A DNA stretch of 64,000 nucleotides from Rhododendron vialii (GCF_030253575.1 NC_080558.1:41731611-41795610); one strand, 5' to 3'. Positions 21,905 to 35,100 are shown, numbered from the stretch's first letter. The notes: a model not told the origin generated them from the sequence alone. Numbers and translations are program-made.

Positions 21905-23697
21905 ATATATATTGTCACGACACAACACCATAAGTTAAAAACCCATGACCGGCCAGTGATTCAAGGATCACCTCAGGCCTTTACTATGTCCGTAAAATCC
22001 TTTTATAAATTATCAGTTTTATATATTGATAAATAGGAGCATAAAAATACTTACAGAGCTGTCTAACATGCAATCAAAATGCATGCTCACCGACCGGCAT
22101 TAAATTACAATACTGGAGCCCAACTCTACGGCACCACCAAAAAAACAACAATCTTGAATTATTACAATCCCGAATAATATGGTTTATTTCAACAGCAGCA
22201 CAACAATCACCAAATATTAATCACATGATAACCACATAGCCAGCTTTACCCCTGTATCCTAAAATGGTTTCATAAACACGAAACCATTCCAGTGAGAGTG
22301 TCATGATATACCAAGGTTACATAATTTAACTTGGGAAATAATCAAGTAACAATTTGATATTCTCGTAAAAAAATAATAAACAATTATTTAAAAGAGAGAA
22401 GTCAGTTATTAGGCTCGAAACTGCTAAACCACATTATCGAAAAAAAAGTCAGTTTTCAAGCTCGAAATTGCTAAATCACATTTGAGAAAATACGCATATC
22501 AAACGATGCATCTATCATGAGCGGAATACCGACAATTGATCTAGAGAGATACCCCATAGGCAGGAAATGATATCAGGTCCCTAGGATACCCGCTTATATC
22601 CTTTAACACTTTGAGTGCCAAATCTCTAACGCCCAGATTTTCTTTTTTTGATATGCGTAATACGTTCCATTCTTTTTCCTTTAAAATACAACTCCCATAT
22701 ATGCTAATCATTAAAATTTCATCTTTGCAGTTATGCTCATTATGCACTAGACGCTCTCGTACATGTCGTCTATTTTTACAAATTCAACATTTCATAGTCG
22801 CAAGACGTTACAAATAAACTAGGTAGCCAAGGTATATTCGCAACTCACCTATGTAGTGTGAACTCAAGCTAGCTAGCACATGTACAAAATTAAATAGCCA
22901 ACTCCAGAACCAGAGAAAGGGAGAGAGTGATTGTCGGAGCTGGGGTTGCCATGGTGGGTCTCGCTGGAGGAGGAGGAGGACAAGATAGGACTCGGGGGCT
23001 CTGCTGCCCAGTTGGGACAGCAGCCCCTACCCACACCCTCAACAGGACGTTGTTTTAAGGGTAAACTCCTGGTCTCTGGTAAGGGCCCCGTTTGGCACAC
23101 GTTTTTCCCTTCCCTAAAATCGAAACGACGTAGTTTCGAGCGGTAAACCCAACAGCCTTAAAAGGTTCCCCCAAATCTCTCTCTAATCGTCCTGCTTCTC
23201 CCGCCAATGGGTTCCCCCTTCTCTCTCACCGACTCCGGTTCCTCCTTCTCCCTCATCAACTGTGGTTGCTTCTCCATCGTCATTTCCCCTACTTCTGATC
23301 GATCCACCGACGCCAAACCATCGCAAGCCGCCGAAACAACCACTACGTACTATACGATATGTGTATTGTTCATTCGGTTCTTCGATCAACTAAGCCCAAT
23401 GCCGCATGTTTGCCCTTATTCTCGTCTCGAGTGTGATTTCCTCTTTTAGCAATGAACTAATAAAATGAGTTGGGGTCCTGGGGTTGCATTTTTAATTATG
23501 CACATAAGACATTGGGATTACTATTTCTGCCTCTTTTTTTAAGGAGTTAAGCCATGTTTAAATACATATGATTGCTTTTACGTGTAAGTTGGCATCTAGC
23601 AGGCAATATTCTTGGTTTTGATGATCTAAAATATAGTTAATGTTGACCGTATGAATTTTTTATACATTTCAGATTTTCATACTTGTTTGTTGTTCAA
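21905..23697. other. Intergenic; possible 5' region of the FAR1-like pseudogene
   Basis: Around 23090-23210 a stretch with aaaacgacgtagtttcg-like sequence followed by a CT-rich leader looks like a plant promoter and 5' leader. A possible acceptor (tttcag, 23667-23672) precedes the pseudogene start. An 80-codon Ser-rich open frame at 23207-23449 has no recognisable match. Direct repeats of aagtcagttntnaggctcgaaa(c/t)tgctaaa occur at 22400 and 22447. Confidence 0.35.
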
Positions 23698-26054
23698 ATG
23701 GAGGAAGATAGAGTTGAGGGGTCTATCGAACATAGTGAAGAGTTCGTAAAGCAATGTACACCATGTATTGGTATGGAGTGTGAGTCGGAAGATGTTGCGT
23801 ATTGATTCTTTTGCGAATACGGAAGGATTCTAGAGTTTTGCGTTCGAAAAGACTACATATCAAAAAGCAAGACGGACGGTGTGATGATTAATAGAAAGTT
23901 TGTTTGTAGTAAGGAGGGAGTAAAAAGAATGAATAAACGAACTCAAACGACATCATTAGGTAGACTAGAGACAAGAACTAATTGCAAAGCGTTTTTGTAC
24001 ATATCACTTGATTGGGCTTCATTGAAATGGACTGTGAAAAGATTTGATGATACTCACTATCACTTGTTATATATTCCTGAAACTATCCATATGATAAGGA
24101 ATCAAAGAGGATTGACTAAGTCACAAGGTATAACTGTTGAAATTGCCGAGGCTACTGGGTTACCTCTTAAGTTGTCACATGATCTCATTAGTGTCCAATC
24201 AGGAGGGAAGGAAAACGTTGGGTTCATGCGAGAGAATATTAAAAGCAACTTGCGTGCGAAAAGAGGAAGGGATTTACAATATGGTGAAGCAGGGGCTTTG
24301 TTGAGATATTTTCAAAAATAAACAATTGATAATACTTACTTCTTTCACGGAATGCAATTGGATGTATATGAGATAATAACCAATATCTTTTGGGCGTACC
24401 ATGAGATGATAAGAGATTATGGGTTCTTTGGGGATACATTGTCTTTTGACATGACTTTTAGAACTAATAAAGAGTTTCGACCGTTGGCTATTTTTACAGG
24501 CTTTAACTATTTTCGTATGACGGTGATTTTTGGTGTTGCATTGATGTATGATGAAACAATCCCATCATTTGTGTGGTTATTCAAAAAAAAATAATTGGAA
24601 GCAATGTTAGGGAAGAAGCCTTTCACATTTTTTACCTATCAAGATCAAGCAATGGCTAACACGATATCTCAAGTTAAGCCGGATGTAAAACACAGATTGT
24701 GTACATTTCACATTAATCAAAAATGCAATGAAGCATTTAGGCTACTTGTATGGGGAAGAATCCACATTTGGTAGTGATTTCAATGCGTGCATGTTTTTCT
24801 ATGAAGACGAAAAGGAATTAGAGAAGAAGCTTGGGAATCTTTACTTGAAAGTTATAACTTGAAAGGCAATGAGTGGATGAACAAAACTTGGGAACTTAGG
24901 CCATCCACAGTGGTATAATTAAAAAAGGATAACTAAAAGTTGACACATCAGCTTTTGATTATTCACTTAAGAAGTTGTTAAGCTTAACAATATTGAGCTT
25001 CACAATGATCACCTCTAGTCCATAACTAAAATAAGAGTCCACTACAATTCCACTCTCTCTCCCCCTCTGTTTCCTGTCATTCACTTCCCTCCATTTACAT
25101 TTTTTTTTTGGCAAAAATATATAGATTGCCTCTCTTAATTTTGGGGAAAAATCGGTGACTTTATTCCCTCCTATTATGATTTTTTTTGAGGGAAAAAATA
25201 AAAATGGGAAATAAGAGTGAAATACCTTAATCTGGCGATGATGGGTTGAATTGTGGATGATCGAGAGAAATGAGCTTCACTTTTTGAGGGAAAGAAAGAG
25301 AAATAGTTTGTGGGTAAAGTGAAGAAGATATAAAGTAGGCGAAGGAGAGAAGAAAAAAATACCAACTGAAACACGCGTATATACAAATTTTGGAACTAGT
25401 TTAACTTATGTGATGTGGAGTCCACATATTTTGATTATTGAAAAAGATTGTTAGTTTTGGTTATCCAAAACCCAAAATTTGATTATTTCTAAGGATGTTG
25501 CTAAGTTTGATTATACCATTGTGAGCCATCTTTTGCACAAACATTGTTAACTTTAAAAACAATTGACTTTTGATTATACCACTGTGGATAGCCTTAGAAG
25601 GAGGCGGGCACATGTGTACATAAAGTCGTCTTATAATGCAGGGATGAGAAGCACTCAACTTAGTAAGAACTTGAATGCCAAATTGAAGAAACACTTAAAG
25701 TCCAACCTCCATCTTGATCAATTCTTAACACAACTTGATAAAGTTGTTTTTGACAAGTGGTACAATGAAAATGAAGCGGCACACGGCTCTAGAAAAATGA
25801 TGGTTAGATTAAAGTATCCAAGTTGTCCAATGTTACTTCATGTTGCAAAATTGTACACTCTTCTTTTCGACTTGTTCCACAAAGAGTTTGACATCTCCCT
25901 TGGTTGTAAAGTGATACAATCGAAGGTGTTGGGAGATGAAATTAGATGTGTGATTCAAAAGCATGGACAAAAAAGAAAGTATGTTGTGTTAGCTAGTGTG
26001 GAACTTGATGCGTTAGGAGCTAAAACTTTTGGAGGAGTTCTTTGGACTTTTTGA
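23698..26054 (+). pseudogene. FAR1/FRS-like (MULE transposase-derived) pseudogene
   Basis: From the ATG at 23698 the translation follows the FAR1/FHY3 family: an N-terminal DNA-binding region (C-x-GMECESEDVAY, GRILEFCVRKDY, then RKFVCSKEG), a MULE transposase core (YGFFGDTLSFDMTFRTNKEF with the first Asp, FGVALMYDETIPSFVWLF, YQDQAMANTI, HRLCTFHINQK) and the later block SSYNAGMRSTQLSKNLNAKL. In-frame stops lie at 23803, 24319 and 24592, and the reading is cut by a 695-bp MITE at 24899-25593. Near 26000 a weak SWIM-like stretch lacks its cysteines. Intact relatives are transcription factors derived from Mutator transposases. This copy is dead. Confidence 0.88.
24899..25593. mobile_element. 695-bp Harbinger-like MITE inside the FAR1-like pseudogene
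   Basis: Termini ggccatccacagtggtataa and ttataccactgtggatagcc are inverted copies. A TTA duplication flanks them (24896-24898 and 25594-25596). Further inverted similarity lies inside (aagttgnc and ttttgattat). TTA duplications mark PIF/Harbinger elements. No transposase is encoded. Removing it rejoins the FAR1-like sequence between KTWEL and RRRAHVYIKSSYNAG. Confidence 0.88.
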
Positions 26055-26119
26055 GCTTTTTCTTGTTTTGTCTGTATTTGAATTTTTTTTCTAAATTTTT
26101 TGTTTTGTGTTAATTTTTT

Positions 26120-26275
26120 CTGACCTTTTGATTCGGAAAAGCAAAAAAAAATTACTTTTACCCAAATATTTTGAATAATGACCACTTTTAAGCTCAAAAA
26201 GTCAAAAAAGTCAAAATATTTGGGTAAAAGTAAAAAAAAAATTACTTTACGAGACGAATCGGAAAGTCAAAAAAA
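26120..26275. repeat. Inverted repeat next to the FAR1-like pseudogene
   Basis: Arms attacttttacccaaatatt (from 26151) and aatatttgggtaaaagtaa (to 26233) pair almost perfectly. Outer pieces (gaccttttgattcgg, ccgattcgtc-like) extend the pairing weakly. Probably a small foldback element. Confidence 0.65.
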
Positions 26276-26495
26276 ATTGGCGCAAAACGAATAAGCGCGA
26301 AAAAAATTTAAATAAGAACAAAATGGTAACTTTTAGAAAAAGTTAAGCGGAACGGGAAAGAATACGGAGGATCCCACCCCAGCTCAAAGCCCTAACAATT
26401 ATCCTATTGTTTTTCTGTCATCTCTATCTAAATGAAATAAGATCCCACCGACGGAATTCCTTCGCTGGGAAAATAATTCTCACCGACACTGTGGA

Positions 26496-26582
26496 ACCGG
26501 GTCCCCTCTCCGATCGTGCTGTCCCAAATTCGTGCTCAGAATCCCTCTCCGATCGCGCTGTCCCAAATTCGTTCTCAGAAAA
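26496..26582. repeat. Tandem duplication of about 39 bp
   Basis: ccctctccgatcg(t/c)gctg followed by tcccaaattcg occurs twice in a row, with only two or three differences. Confidence 0.8.
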
Positions 26583-27561
26583 CTACCACAAATTTACCGT
26601 AGGTTAGGACAATTATTTCAAGATTAACCACGGTGACGGAAATATGAAAGAGGAAATTTGAAACATGGATTCCATATTTTATTATAAAAATCCCGGTTAT
26701 CACGCAGACATATATAAATTTATTTTATACTATCATTACGGACAATACTGGTTGCCGATAGATACCACTGTTATAGAATTTCGAAGTGTAAGGACCACGG
26801 GGGGACACATATAGGACGAGTATATCAAAACTTTAAAGACAACTATGGAGTGACAATATTGAATTTGATAACTTGAAATAATTTATATCCCTCAATCCTT
26901 ATGTTACTGTGGAGTGACACTTATCAAAATCTTACAACATTTTGACTTTTGTGTGTGCTGACTAGGTGTTTGAAATTAAATTATTAGCGTAGAAAGATTA
27001 GAAAAAAATAATTTGAAATTAATTATTTACTCACATCTAACAATTTAAACAGGAGACATCTCTAATAATATGAGTTTCGAATTCTCCGGTTGTTTTCTAC
27101 TGCTTGACTTGATTTAATAAAGAGCAATGATAAATAACATATTTTAGCACACAATTCTGGTTACAGTTATGTCAAACACGACCCGTCGATAATGCTCGAA
27201 AAAAAAACCGAAATACCTCTGAAACAGCATGCTATTTTAGCCGGTTCTCGCAAGGAAAAGTTAAATTCTAAACTTGTATACAGTGCAACTAGGCTTTGAG
27301 GTTTTTTTTTTTTTTTTAACCAAACTTTAGACAAATGCAACTAGATCCCGGTTCTTCCAGAAACTTCAATCCTGTGGTTTCAAATTGCATGACATTTTTC
27401 ACCTTCTGCTGGTCAATTGTAAGGTCAATTAAAGGATTTAAATGATGTCATGAACAATCTAATCTACTGTGATTTTGAAGGAAGTCAAATACCAAATTTT
27501 CTAAAATGCCAACTGGTAATTTTCTGAAATGCCAACTTTGCCCCTGAAAAGAGCACCAGAC
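26583..27561. other. Intergenic, no gene seen
   Basis: AT-rich sequence with no conserved open frame and a poly(T) run at about 27303-27318. Confidence 0.5.
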
Positions 27562-27783
27562 GCACACCAAGAGATTGCCCCAGTGGTAAGGGCGAATGAT
27601 TGACTTTGGGAGAACTTCCCTTGGTCAGGGATTCGATTCCTCACCGGGTGAGTATTCTAATAGTAAGTGGGAGGCCGTGACTGGTGTGGCCGCACTAGTT
27701 CCCCCGAGGTTTGGATTGCGCAATCGGATCCAATTTGTGACTCGGCTGTAAGACTATTCCTTGGTTATAAAAAAAAAAAAAAA
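27562..27783 (+). mobile_element. tRNA-derived SINE with 8-bp target duplication
   Basis: The head carries an A-box-like block (cagtggtaagggc) and a B-box-like block (agggattcgattcct) about 45 bases on. The body is followed by ttggttat and a poly(A) tail. caccagac flanks both sides (27554-27561 and 27784-27791). These are hallmarks of a plant SINE moved by target-primed reverse transcription. A 67-codon open frame over it is fortuitous. Confidence 0.85.
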
Positions 27784-27894
27784 CACCAGACTCCAATAAT
27801 TGTTCTCTATTTTCTTCAACCCACATTCTTCATCCCATTTCTCTTTCCTCACTTCACTAGAGATCAATAATTTAAAAAAAAATTGAGTGGGGTT

Positions 27895-28045
27895 GTGAAA
27901 AATCAGCTCAATCCAATATATGTAGGTGCTAGGTGCTCGATCGAATTTTTTATTTTTTCATTCAAATTTCAGGATCCTAAAATCTGAATGAAAAAAATGA
28001 AAAATTGGATCGAGTATCTATACATATCGGATTGAAGTGATTCTT
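27895..28045. mobile_element. Small foldback element, family related to 28690-29575
   Basis: The left part aatcagctcaatccaatata and the right part tatcggattgaagtgattct are inverted copies. Between them, cattcaaatttcaggatcc and aaatctgaatgaaaa pair. The same ordered words occur in the larger elements downstream. Confidence 0.65.
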
Positions 28046-28431
28046 TACGAGACCCACTCGGTTGTTTTTTTAAATATTGAACGGCTTAATCATCCACGCG
28101 TGACTCAGAATGGACTCCGCGGGCCGGTGGGTATGCATGTCGTAGGTGCGTTTTAGCGTTTTCGTTTCGCAAATTAATTGACAAAAATTCTGCCACATAT
28201 GGCACTGTTTAGGCACAAAATGTCCATTCAGTGAATGGATCCGGTACGGGTGCGACACATGGCAATGATGATAGCAAGACACGGTGCAACGAGAAAGAAA
28301 AATACATTATTTATTTTCGTTAAAAAAATAAAAAAAGAAAAAAAGGAATAGGTGTATTTTAGCTCTATGGGTATGGATGCTACAACGAGAAACTTGGTGG
28401 TAGTATTTGTAATTTACACCGACATTTATAC

Positions 28432-28581
28432 ATACATCTCTATCGATGTGGGGACAAGTTGTTGAAAAGGCTCAGATTCATTTGATCCAAAGGCTATAGT
28501 ACATTTATACATACATCTCTATCGATGTGGGGACAAGTTGTTGGAACGGCTCAGATTCATTTGATCCAAAGGCTGTAGTAC
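28432..28581. repeat. Tandem duplication, 69-bp unit
   Basis: acatttatacatacatctct, then atcgatgtggggacaagttgtt and the following 27 bases occur at 28432 and again at 28501 with three or four differences. Confidence 0.85.
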
Positions 28582-28689
28582 ATCCTCCCACTTCCCGGTT
28601 AAGTGTCCATGATTTTCACCTAAATCACACAACTGTCATCTTCTTTCGACCGAAATACGTAGTGCAGTAGGGACGGACTTAACACTGAG

Positions 28690-29075
28690 CTGTGCTATCC
28701 ACACAGATTTCTGTGCACAGATTGTGCACAGATTTTATTGTGGGGCCCACCACGGGTCCCACACAAATCATCCAAGCCGTTCATTAAATGTAAAACATTT
28801 TTTCAAGGGTCCCCGTAAAAAATAAGCTCAATCCAATACCTATATGTGCTTCATCCAACCATCTAATTTTTCATTCAGATTTTCGGATAATGAAAAGTTA
28901 TACGATTGGATCGAGTATTTATAAGTATCGGATTGAGATTATTTTTTACGGGAACTCTTGAAAAAATATTTTACATTTAATGAACGGTTCGGATGATTTG
29001 TGTGGGACCCGTGATGGGCCCCACAACAAAATCTGTGCACAATCTGTGCACAGATTGTATGTGTGTGTAGACTTT
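28690..29075. mobile_element. Long foldback element, copy 1
   Basis: The left arm from cagatttctgtgcacagatt through gtggggcccaccacgggtcc, gagccgttcattaaatg-like sequence and gtaaaaaataagctcaatcc reappears inverted toward 29075 (gacccgtgatgggccccaca, aatctgtgcaca). The whole is nearly self-complementary over about 190 bases per arm. No coding capacity is visible. Confidence 0.85.
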
Positions 29076-29157
29076 CTGCTTAACACTAGTATATACATAC
29101 TATAATCTATTGTACAGAGTACAGACAGAGAGAGAGAGACGGACGGACCCATGTGTG

Positions 29158-29620
29158 GAACAGAAAGTCTACACACACAGCAGATCTGTGCATAGATTGT
29201 GCACAGATTTTGTTGTGGGGCCCACCACAGGTCCCATACAAATCATCCGAGCCGTTCATTAAATGTAAAACATTTTTTTCAACGTCCCCGTAAAAAATAA
29301 GCTCAATCCAATACCTATAGGTGCTCGATCCAACCATATAACTTTTCATTATCTGAAAATCTGAATGAAAAGTTAAATGGTTGGATGAAGCACCTATTGG
29401 TATCGGATTGAACTTATTTTTTACGGAGACTCTTGAAAAAATATTTTACATTTAATGAACGGCTCGGATGATTTGTGTGGGACCCGTGGTGGGCCCCACA
29501 ATGAAATCTGTGCACAATCTGTACACAGATATGCTGTGTATGTAGCAGGACTCTGGAACAGAAAGTCTACGCAACAGATCTGTGCACAAATTGTGCACAG
29601 ATTTTGTTGTGTGGAAAATC
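29158..29620. mobile_element. Long foldback element, copy 2, plus partial third end
   Basis: Same family as 28690-29075, with the same arm words (gtggggcccaccacaggtcc, aataagctcaatccaatacc). It begins with gaacagaaagtctacacaca, and ggaacagaaagtctac recurs at 29555. A third start follows at 29575 (agatctgtgcacaaattgtg) but breaks off after about 35 bases. The copies lie head to tail immediately upstream of the PP2C leader. Confidence 0.8.
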
Positions 29621-29689
29621 TGCAAGAGAGAGAGAGAAGGGATTTCACAAAGACCAAATACATTTCAAAATAATCTCCACACGCGGTCC

Positions 29690-30004
29690 AAAAGATAATT
29701 TACCCATTTGCTACACACACCCACACAAAATCCTCCTTACGATACGAGCTGTCTCCCCCCCTCCCCCCTCTCTGTCTAATCGCCTACTCTCCAAACCCAC
29801 TTCGTATTCTTGTCTCTATCTCCAATTCTGTAATCTTTTTTATTTTTTGGAATTCTTCATCTTCAATTCTGTAATCTGCGTTATCCAATTTCTTGTTATT
29901 TTATCATCAAACTGAGACAACTCTCCTTCGATTGCTTTGATTCTGCTAAAGATTGAGTTTTTCTCTTCGTGTTTGTTTTTTCTCTCTCTCATCCAATTGG
30001 GCAT
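29690..30004 (+). other. Probable non-coding first exon of the PP2C gene
   Basis: A CT-rich leader-like stretch (clusters of tctccccc and tctctct) ends at gggcat followed by gtaagt, a strong donor. The next good acceptor in frame with the known start is at 30765, six bases before the ATG. PP2C genes of this clade often have a leader intron, so this is a likely 5' untranslated exon. The left end is not known. Confidence 0.55.
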
Positions 30005-30210
30005 GTAAGTACCTCTCCTTGCAGTATTTCTTGTGCTCTTTTCTTATTTTTATGTCACTGGATTATTATGCCTTGTTTGATGTGTATGTCTTGATTTCAT
30101 TTGATCTTCTACTTGGAACATTGAATGTTAGGTTTTTTTTTTACAAGTTTGGGGCTTTTATATTCATCTGGGGAAATTTGCAGTGTAGATCGCTGTTAAT
30201 TAAGTCTGTT

Positions 30211-30428
30211 TGTTGATAACTTAGTTGTCCGGGCCAGTGCGCACCTCGACTATCCCTGGGGCCAATCCCACCCCCATTTGCGGGAGTTCCAATTAAAGCC
30301 ATAGCAAAGCTATGTACGGACTGGCTGCAAAAGAATTGATAGCACCTAAGAGGTTTTGAACTTGATAGCTTAGAAGGGAGCAAACCTCTGAATCCCAGGC
30401 CTTTACAAGTAGGCCAATCCCTTGGGTT
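30211..30428 (-). mobile_element. SINE with 17-bp target duplication in the PP2C leader intron
   Basis: tgttaattaagtctgtt occurs on both sides (30194-30210 and 30429-30445). On the minus strand the insert has a B-box-like agttcaaaacc block, then a body ending gggatagtcgaggtgcgcac and ctggcccgg, a 3' signature I recognise from common plant SINE copies. It is antisense to PP2C. Confidence 0.88.
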
Positions 30429-30771
30429 TGTTAATTAAGTCTGTTGATCTAGGGCTTGATTTTGAAATAGCTAATGATTGGAAAGTGAAGGTTAAGGAAA
30501 GAAAAGAAAATATGGAAATGGAAATTGACTTAAACTAAGCTTGATTGAAGTTTATATTTTTATCCTTTCTTGCTTAACTAAGCTTGCACATTTCTCATAG
30601 TTGGGAGTTTGTTTCTGTTTTTATTTATTCTTATTGTTTTGGTACCTAACATGAAAGTGGGAACACTTACATTTTCTTGTTACACTGTTGTCATCAGACC
30701 ATTCATGAAATTGGAGCAAGAAATTATTTTATGGTTTCTGATTGAGAGTGTTTTTTTGGTTCCAGATACAG

Positions 30772-32145
30772 ATGGGTATATATCTCAGTACTCCTAAAAC
30801 GGAAAAGTTTTCTGAAGATGGTCAGAATGGTTGGGTCAGATATGGTTTGTCATCCATGCAAGGTTGGCGTGCCACCATGGAAGATGCCGTGAGTAGTAAA
30901 TGACTCCTCGATCTCTTTGAATTGCCTGTGTTACCTTGCCAATCTAGGGCATGTAATATTTCTTTATGGAAGCAACGATTAATTTTGATCCATCTACCTT
31001 CTTTAGTTGATCTTATTCTTATTTATAGAGTGGACTCAGGTTAGTTGTAGGACCTCCGATCTTGTTTATAAAGGGGACTTGGGTTTGGTGTAGGATCCTC
31101 CAATCTTATTTATAAAGTGGACTCGGGTTAGTTGCAATGTTAGATTTCTATTGACTGATGTTGAATGTCTTAATTTTGGGCTGGTAAGTTCCAAAGAATG
31201 GTGCAAAATATCATGTAGGCCTCTTCTATATGCGCGTGTAAGATTAGCGGATAAATATTGGGGTGGATATTATTATCACCGTATCAAGAATGAGAATTGC
31301 TTACTTGCGATAGGAAATGGCGCCTTCTTAACCCAGGGAGAAACCCCTTCGAGAATGCATAGGTTTAAAAAGTAGTTTTATCAATGACTGAAAGGTCTTT
31401 CATGGTTTAAGTCTGCCTAGCTGTTCAAAATTTGAGGTGTGTTAAGTCAAATCTTTTCTTCCTTGGCATTTTGGAAGAAGGGCTCAAGTCTTTTTAATAA
31501 ATTTCAGTGAAACTTTCTTTAAACCAACTTATTTATACCCTTATTTCCTCACTCTACCATACTAGGGTGTCCCTTACAAAGGCTCCTTTCCAGATGCCGT
31601 GATTGTTGAATTATTTTTGCAAGTTGTTTAATTGTGTTTCCCTAACTGGGGTTTATTTGGTTACTTACCCGTGTTTATTAATTTTGTTAGCATGCTGCAT
31701 GTACTGATCTGGATGATTCTACGTCATTCTTTGGTGTATATGATGGTCATGGAGGTAAGAATCAGAGTGTTACTTGCGCAGTTGCCATTCTTGTGGTGAT
31801 TTATATTTACTTTATGTTAAAAGCTTGATTGATTTGATGAGATTGAACTAAGAACAGAACAGTATTTGTTATTGGTGCAACGCTACTAGTTTATGAATAT
31901 AGTATCAATAGCAATTTGGATTTTCTATTTCTATCACTCTATTCTGGCAGTTACATTCTTTGTTGCACTAAATTTATGCACGTAGATCATAGCTTCGTGG
32001 ATCCTGCCTCTTTACATTTCGTAAACTGAATACAGAAATGATTACTTTTTGCTCTGATTGAGAGTTCTTTTGTATTCAATTTGTTTGTTTCGCTGCCTTC
32101 TTTAACAGAACTCGAGTTCTCTAATACCCCTCCCACCGCACCAAC

Positions 32146-32176
<31 letters not shown>

Positions 32177-35100
32177 ACATACACATTCTCTCTCTCTGTC
32201 TCCCTAGCTCGGAAATTTTGGAATTGAGTAGCAATAGTGGCCTTTAATCTAAGGGATCCATCAAGTGATTACAAAGTTGGATTCACATTGGATCTCCTTC
32301 GAGTCATCCTGTTTACCCTGCTCAGAAGAATTTTGGTTTCAAACCAACTTTGAACACACTGTACCTTGGATGACCCGATGTCAGGTTCAGGAGATTATGA
32401 GTTTCCGGTTGAAAATGTTCCTCGTGCGTCTTGTCCCAGTGGTAGTTCAAGCATGAGGAAATTCAATTTTTTACGCCCTTAAATACGCTATGTTGTTCAG
32501 GTGTGACTGAACTTATGTACAAGTGTTCATATATTGTTCCTTTATCACCTACATGCATCTTGTGTTTTTTTTCCTCTGTGGTTGTACTTTTCATTCCTTA
32601 ATCTCTTTAGCTTATCCATTTACCGTGTATATCAGTTGGAAATCCTTGTTCCATTTGATTTATTAGTTGCTTTACCCTTGCCTGTTTTGTGCATGTGCTA
32701 TTTTGGGGATAGCTTTGTGTAAGTGTATTTTAGTTCACAGGGTGACAATAGGCCTGTTGAGTGTTCTTTGCTTGATTCAGATGATGCTTGAAAACGTATG
32801 ATGGCCTTTAAGTTCAGCCCTTACTGGAGAACTATTAGTATGACTGTTTGAGATATGAAAATGTGTTGCATGGGTAACTTTTGTTGCTAACTCTTAACCC
32901 TGCATAAATACATGTGAAAAGGATGATAGTAACACTAGCAATTAATTTATTGACACTAATAACTCCTTTGAATTGTAGGTAAGGTTGTTGCTAAGTTTTG
33001 TGCCAAGTATCTTCATCAACAAGTGCTCAAGCATGAAACATATTCAGCTGGAGATATAGGAACTTCAGTCCAGAAAGCATTTTTCAGGTTTCACTTGAAG
33101 TTTGAGTTCTTTTCCATGTTCCTTGTGTTGGCCTGCTCTTGGGAAATCCTTATGATTGTTCCTTGGATGGCTTCTTATTGTTACCATACATTCGAATTTG
33201 GCAATTTCTTCCTTTTGAAATAGTTATATGGAGCGCTACAACATTAATTATCTTGTTTTTTATTATTGAAGTGTACTTCTCATTTCACAATTTGGAAAAA
33301 AAGAAGTGTACTCTCAAATCATTATCTTGAGGACAACATGCCTTTCTGTTTTATGGCATTGTGAGCTTATAATAGGTATGACCCCTTATTATATCTAGGC
33401 TATAAATCATAATTTGTAAGTTGTAAACATTTAGAGTCACCATTTTAATGTCTCGAATATTTGATATCTGTCCATTCTTATGGTTCAAGCTGATCAAAGA
33501 GGCAAGATGACTAGAAACACTCAACGAAAATGGAAATACTCAAGGAAGTATATGAGCCAAGTGAGTGTTTTTAACATAGTCATGCTAGCCTTTCATAAAA
33601 ATGCCTCAGTGCCGAAATATGAAGTGTGTTTTTATTTACAGCCCCAAATACAGCTCACTTACTTGTAGCACATTTATGTACGTGCACTGTGCACACATAC
33701 ATAATTGCCCTACTTGGGATGCAAACTTTTATGACTCTCAGCTCACCTCCATTTAGCTCTATTCCATAGCTTTCATGTTGAACATAAACCCAAAGTTGCA
33801 TGAACATTGCATGTGCTACTGCCCAGGAGGGTATTGTGTGCAGCTCCACTATGCGGGTGACTTATCTATCCTAAATAAAGAACAACTGCGTGAAAAACTT
33901 AAAATCATAGCTGTCCTTGGTTTTGAACCAGTGACATCCTTAGTTCTAAGCAGTTGACAATGCCATTTTCCAAAGCTAGGACCCTCAGGTTAAGCTCTAG
34001 AGAATTATATCTGGTAATGCACTTGCCTTTTGATCTCACTTTATGTGGTTCAGGAAAAAGTTATGGTGTAATTTGCTGTTGCAGAATGGACGAGATGATG
34101 CGTGGACAAAGAGGATGGAGGGAGTTAGCTGTTTTGGGAGATAAAATTAACAAGTTTACTGGTATGATCGAGGGTTTGATATGGTCTCCAAGAAGTGGTG
34201 ATGGAAATGATCAGGTGGACGAATGGGCTTTTGAGGAGGTACTTGCTACAAGCAAATATACCAGAAGTTATTGTTAAATTCAGGATCCATGCTGATCTAC
34301 TTGACTCTGTTCACTTTTAGCCTTGGGTATGAGAATTTTTGGATCGAAGTCTAAAGCGCCTCAATGAATGAGCTTCAAATGGTTATTGTTCAATGCAAGA
34401 ATACGTGCCTGTGCAATGCCTTTGATAGTTGTAGTACAACTGTGTCAGGGATTATATTTCTTGCCTTAGATATCTGTTGTACTTTTGTTACGATGGTTCG
34501 AACACTTTACCGTATTGCAGTTGAATTTGTTTTGTGAACATGTACTTCTTGTTTTTTCAGTGTACTCTATTATTTCCTATGCTTGGGACTCATTTGTTCT
34601 AGACATTGATATCAGGGGCCTCACTCTGACTTCTCTGGACCAACTTCGGGGTGTACAGCCTGTGTTGCGGTCGTCAGAAACAACCAACTTGTTGTTGCTA
34701 ATGCTGGTGATTCCCGTTGTGTAATATCCAGGAACGGCCAGGTAATGAACAATGGAAGTGGATCATGCCATGTAATTTTTTTCTTCTTGCTGCAGATGGT
34801 TTTAAGGGAATCATTTTATGCTTCTAAATGAATGTGGTCCGTTGCTGAACGTTTGAATGCATCTATCATCATAGAAGAATGTCAGCTCAGTTTTGATTGG
34901 TAGTGACTTGGAGCGCATGCCTTAAAAGAATTCTAGATACAGAACATGAATCGGTATAATTTAGTTTCATGGTCAAATAGGCATTTTTCTTTCTTAATGT
35001 AGCTCCATGTATGCAGGCATACAATCTTTCCAGAGATCACAAACCCGACCTTGAGGCTGAAAGAGAGAGGATCTTGAAAGCTGGTGGTTTTATCCATGCA

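Noticed and set aside
27562..27783. Possible tRNA gene from the A- and B-box-like motifs
   Set aside because: No cloverleaf with an acceptor stem could be drawn; poly(A) tail and flanking duplication indicate a SINE.
29955..30216. 87-codon Phe-rich open frame at the PP2C leader intron
   Set aside because: It crosses a strong donor site (gtaagt at 30005) and has the T-rich composition of plant introns.
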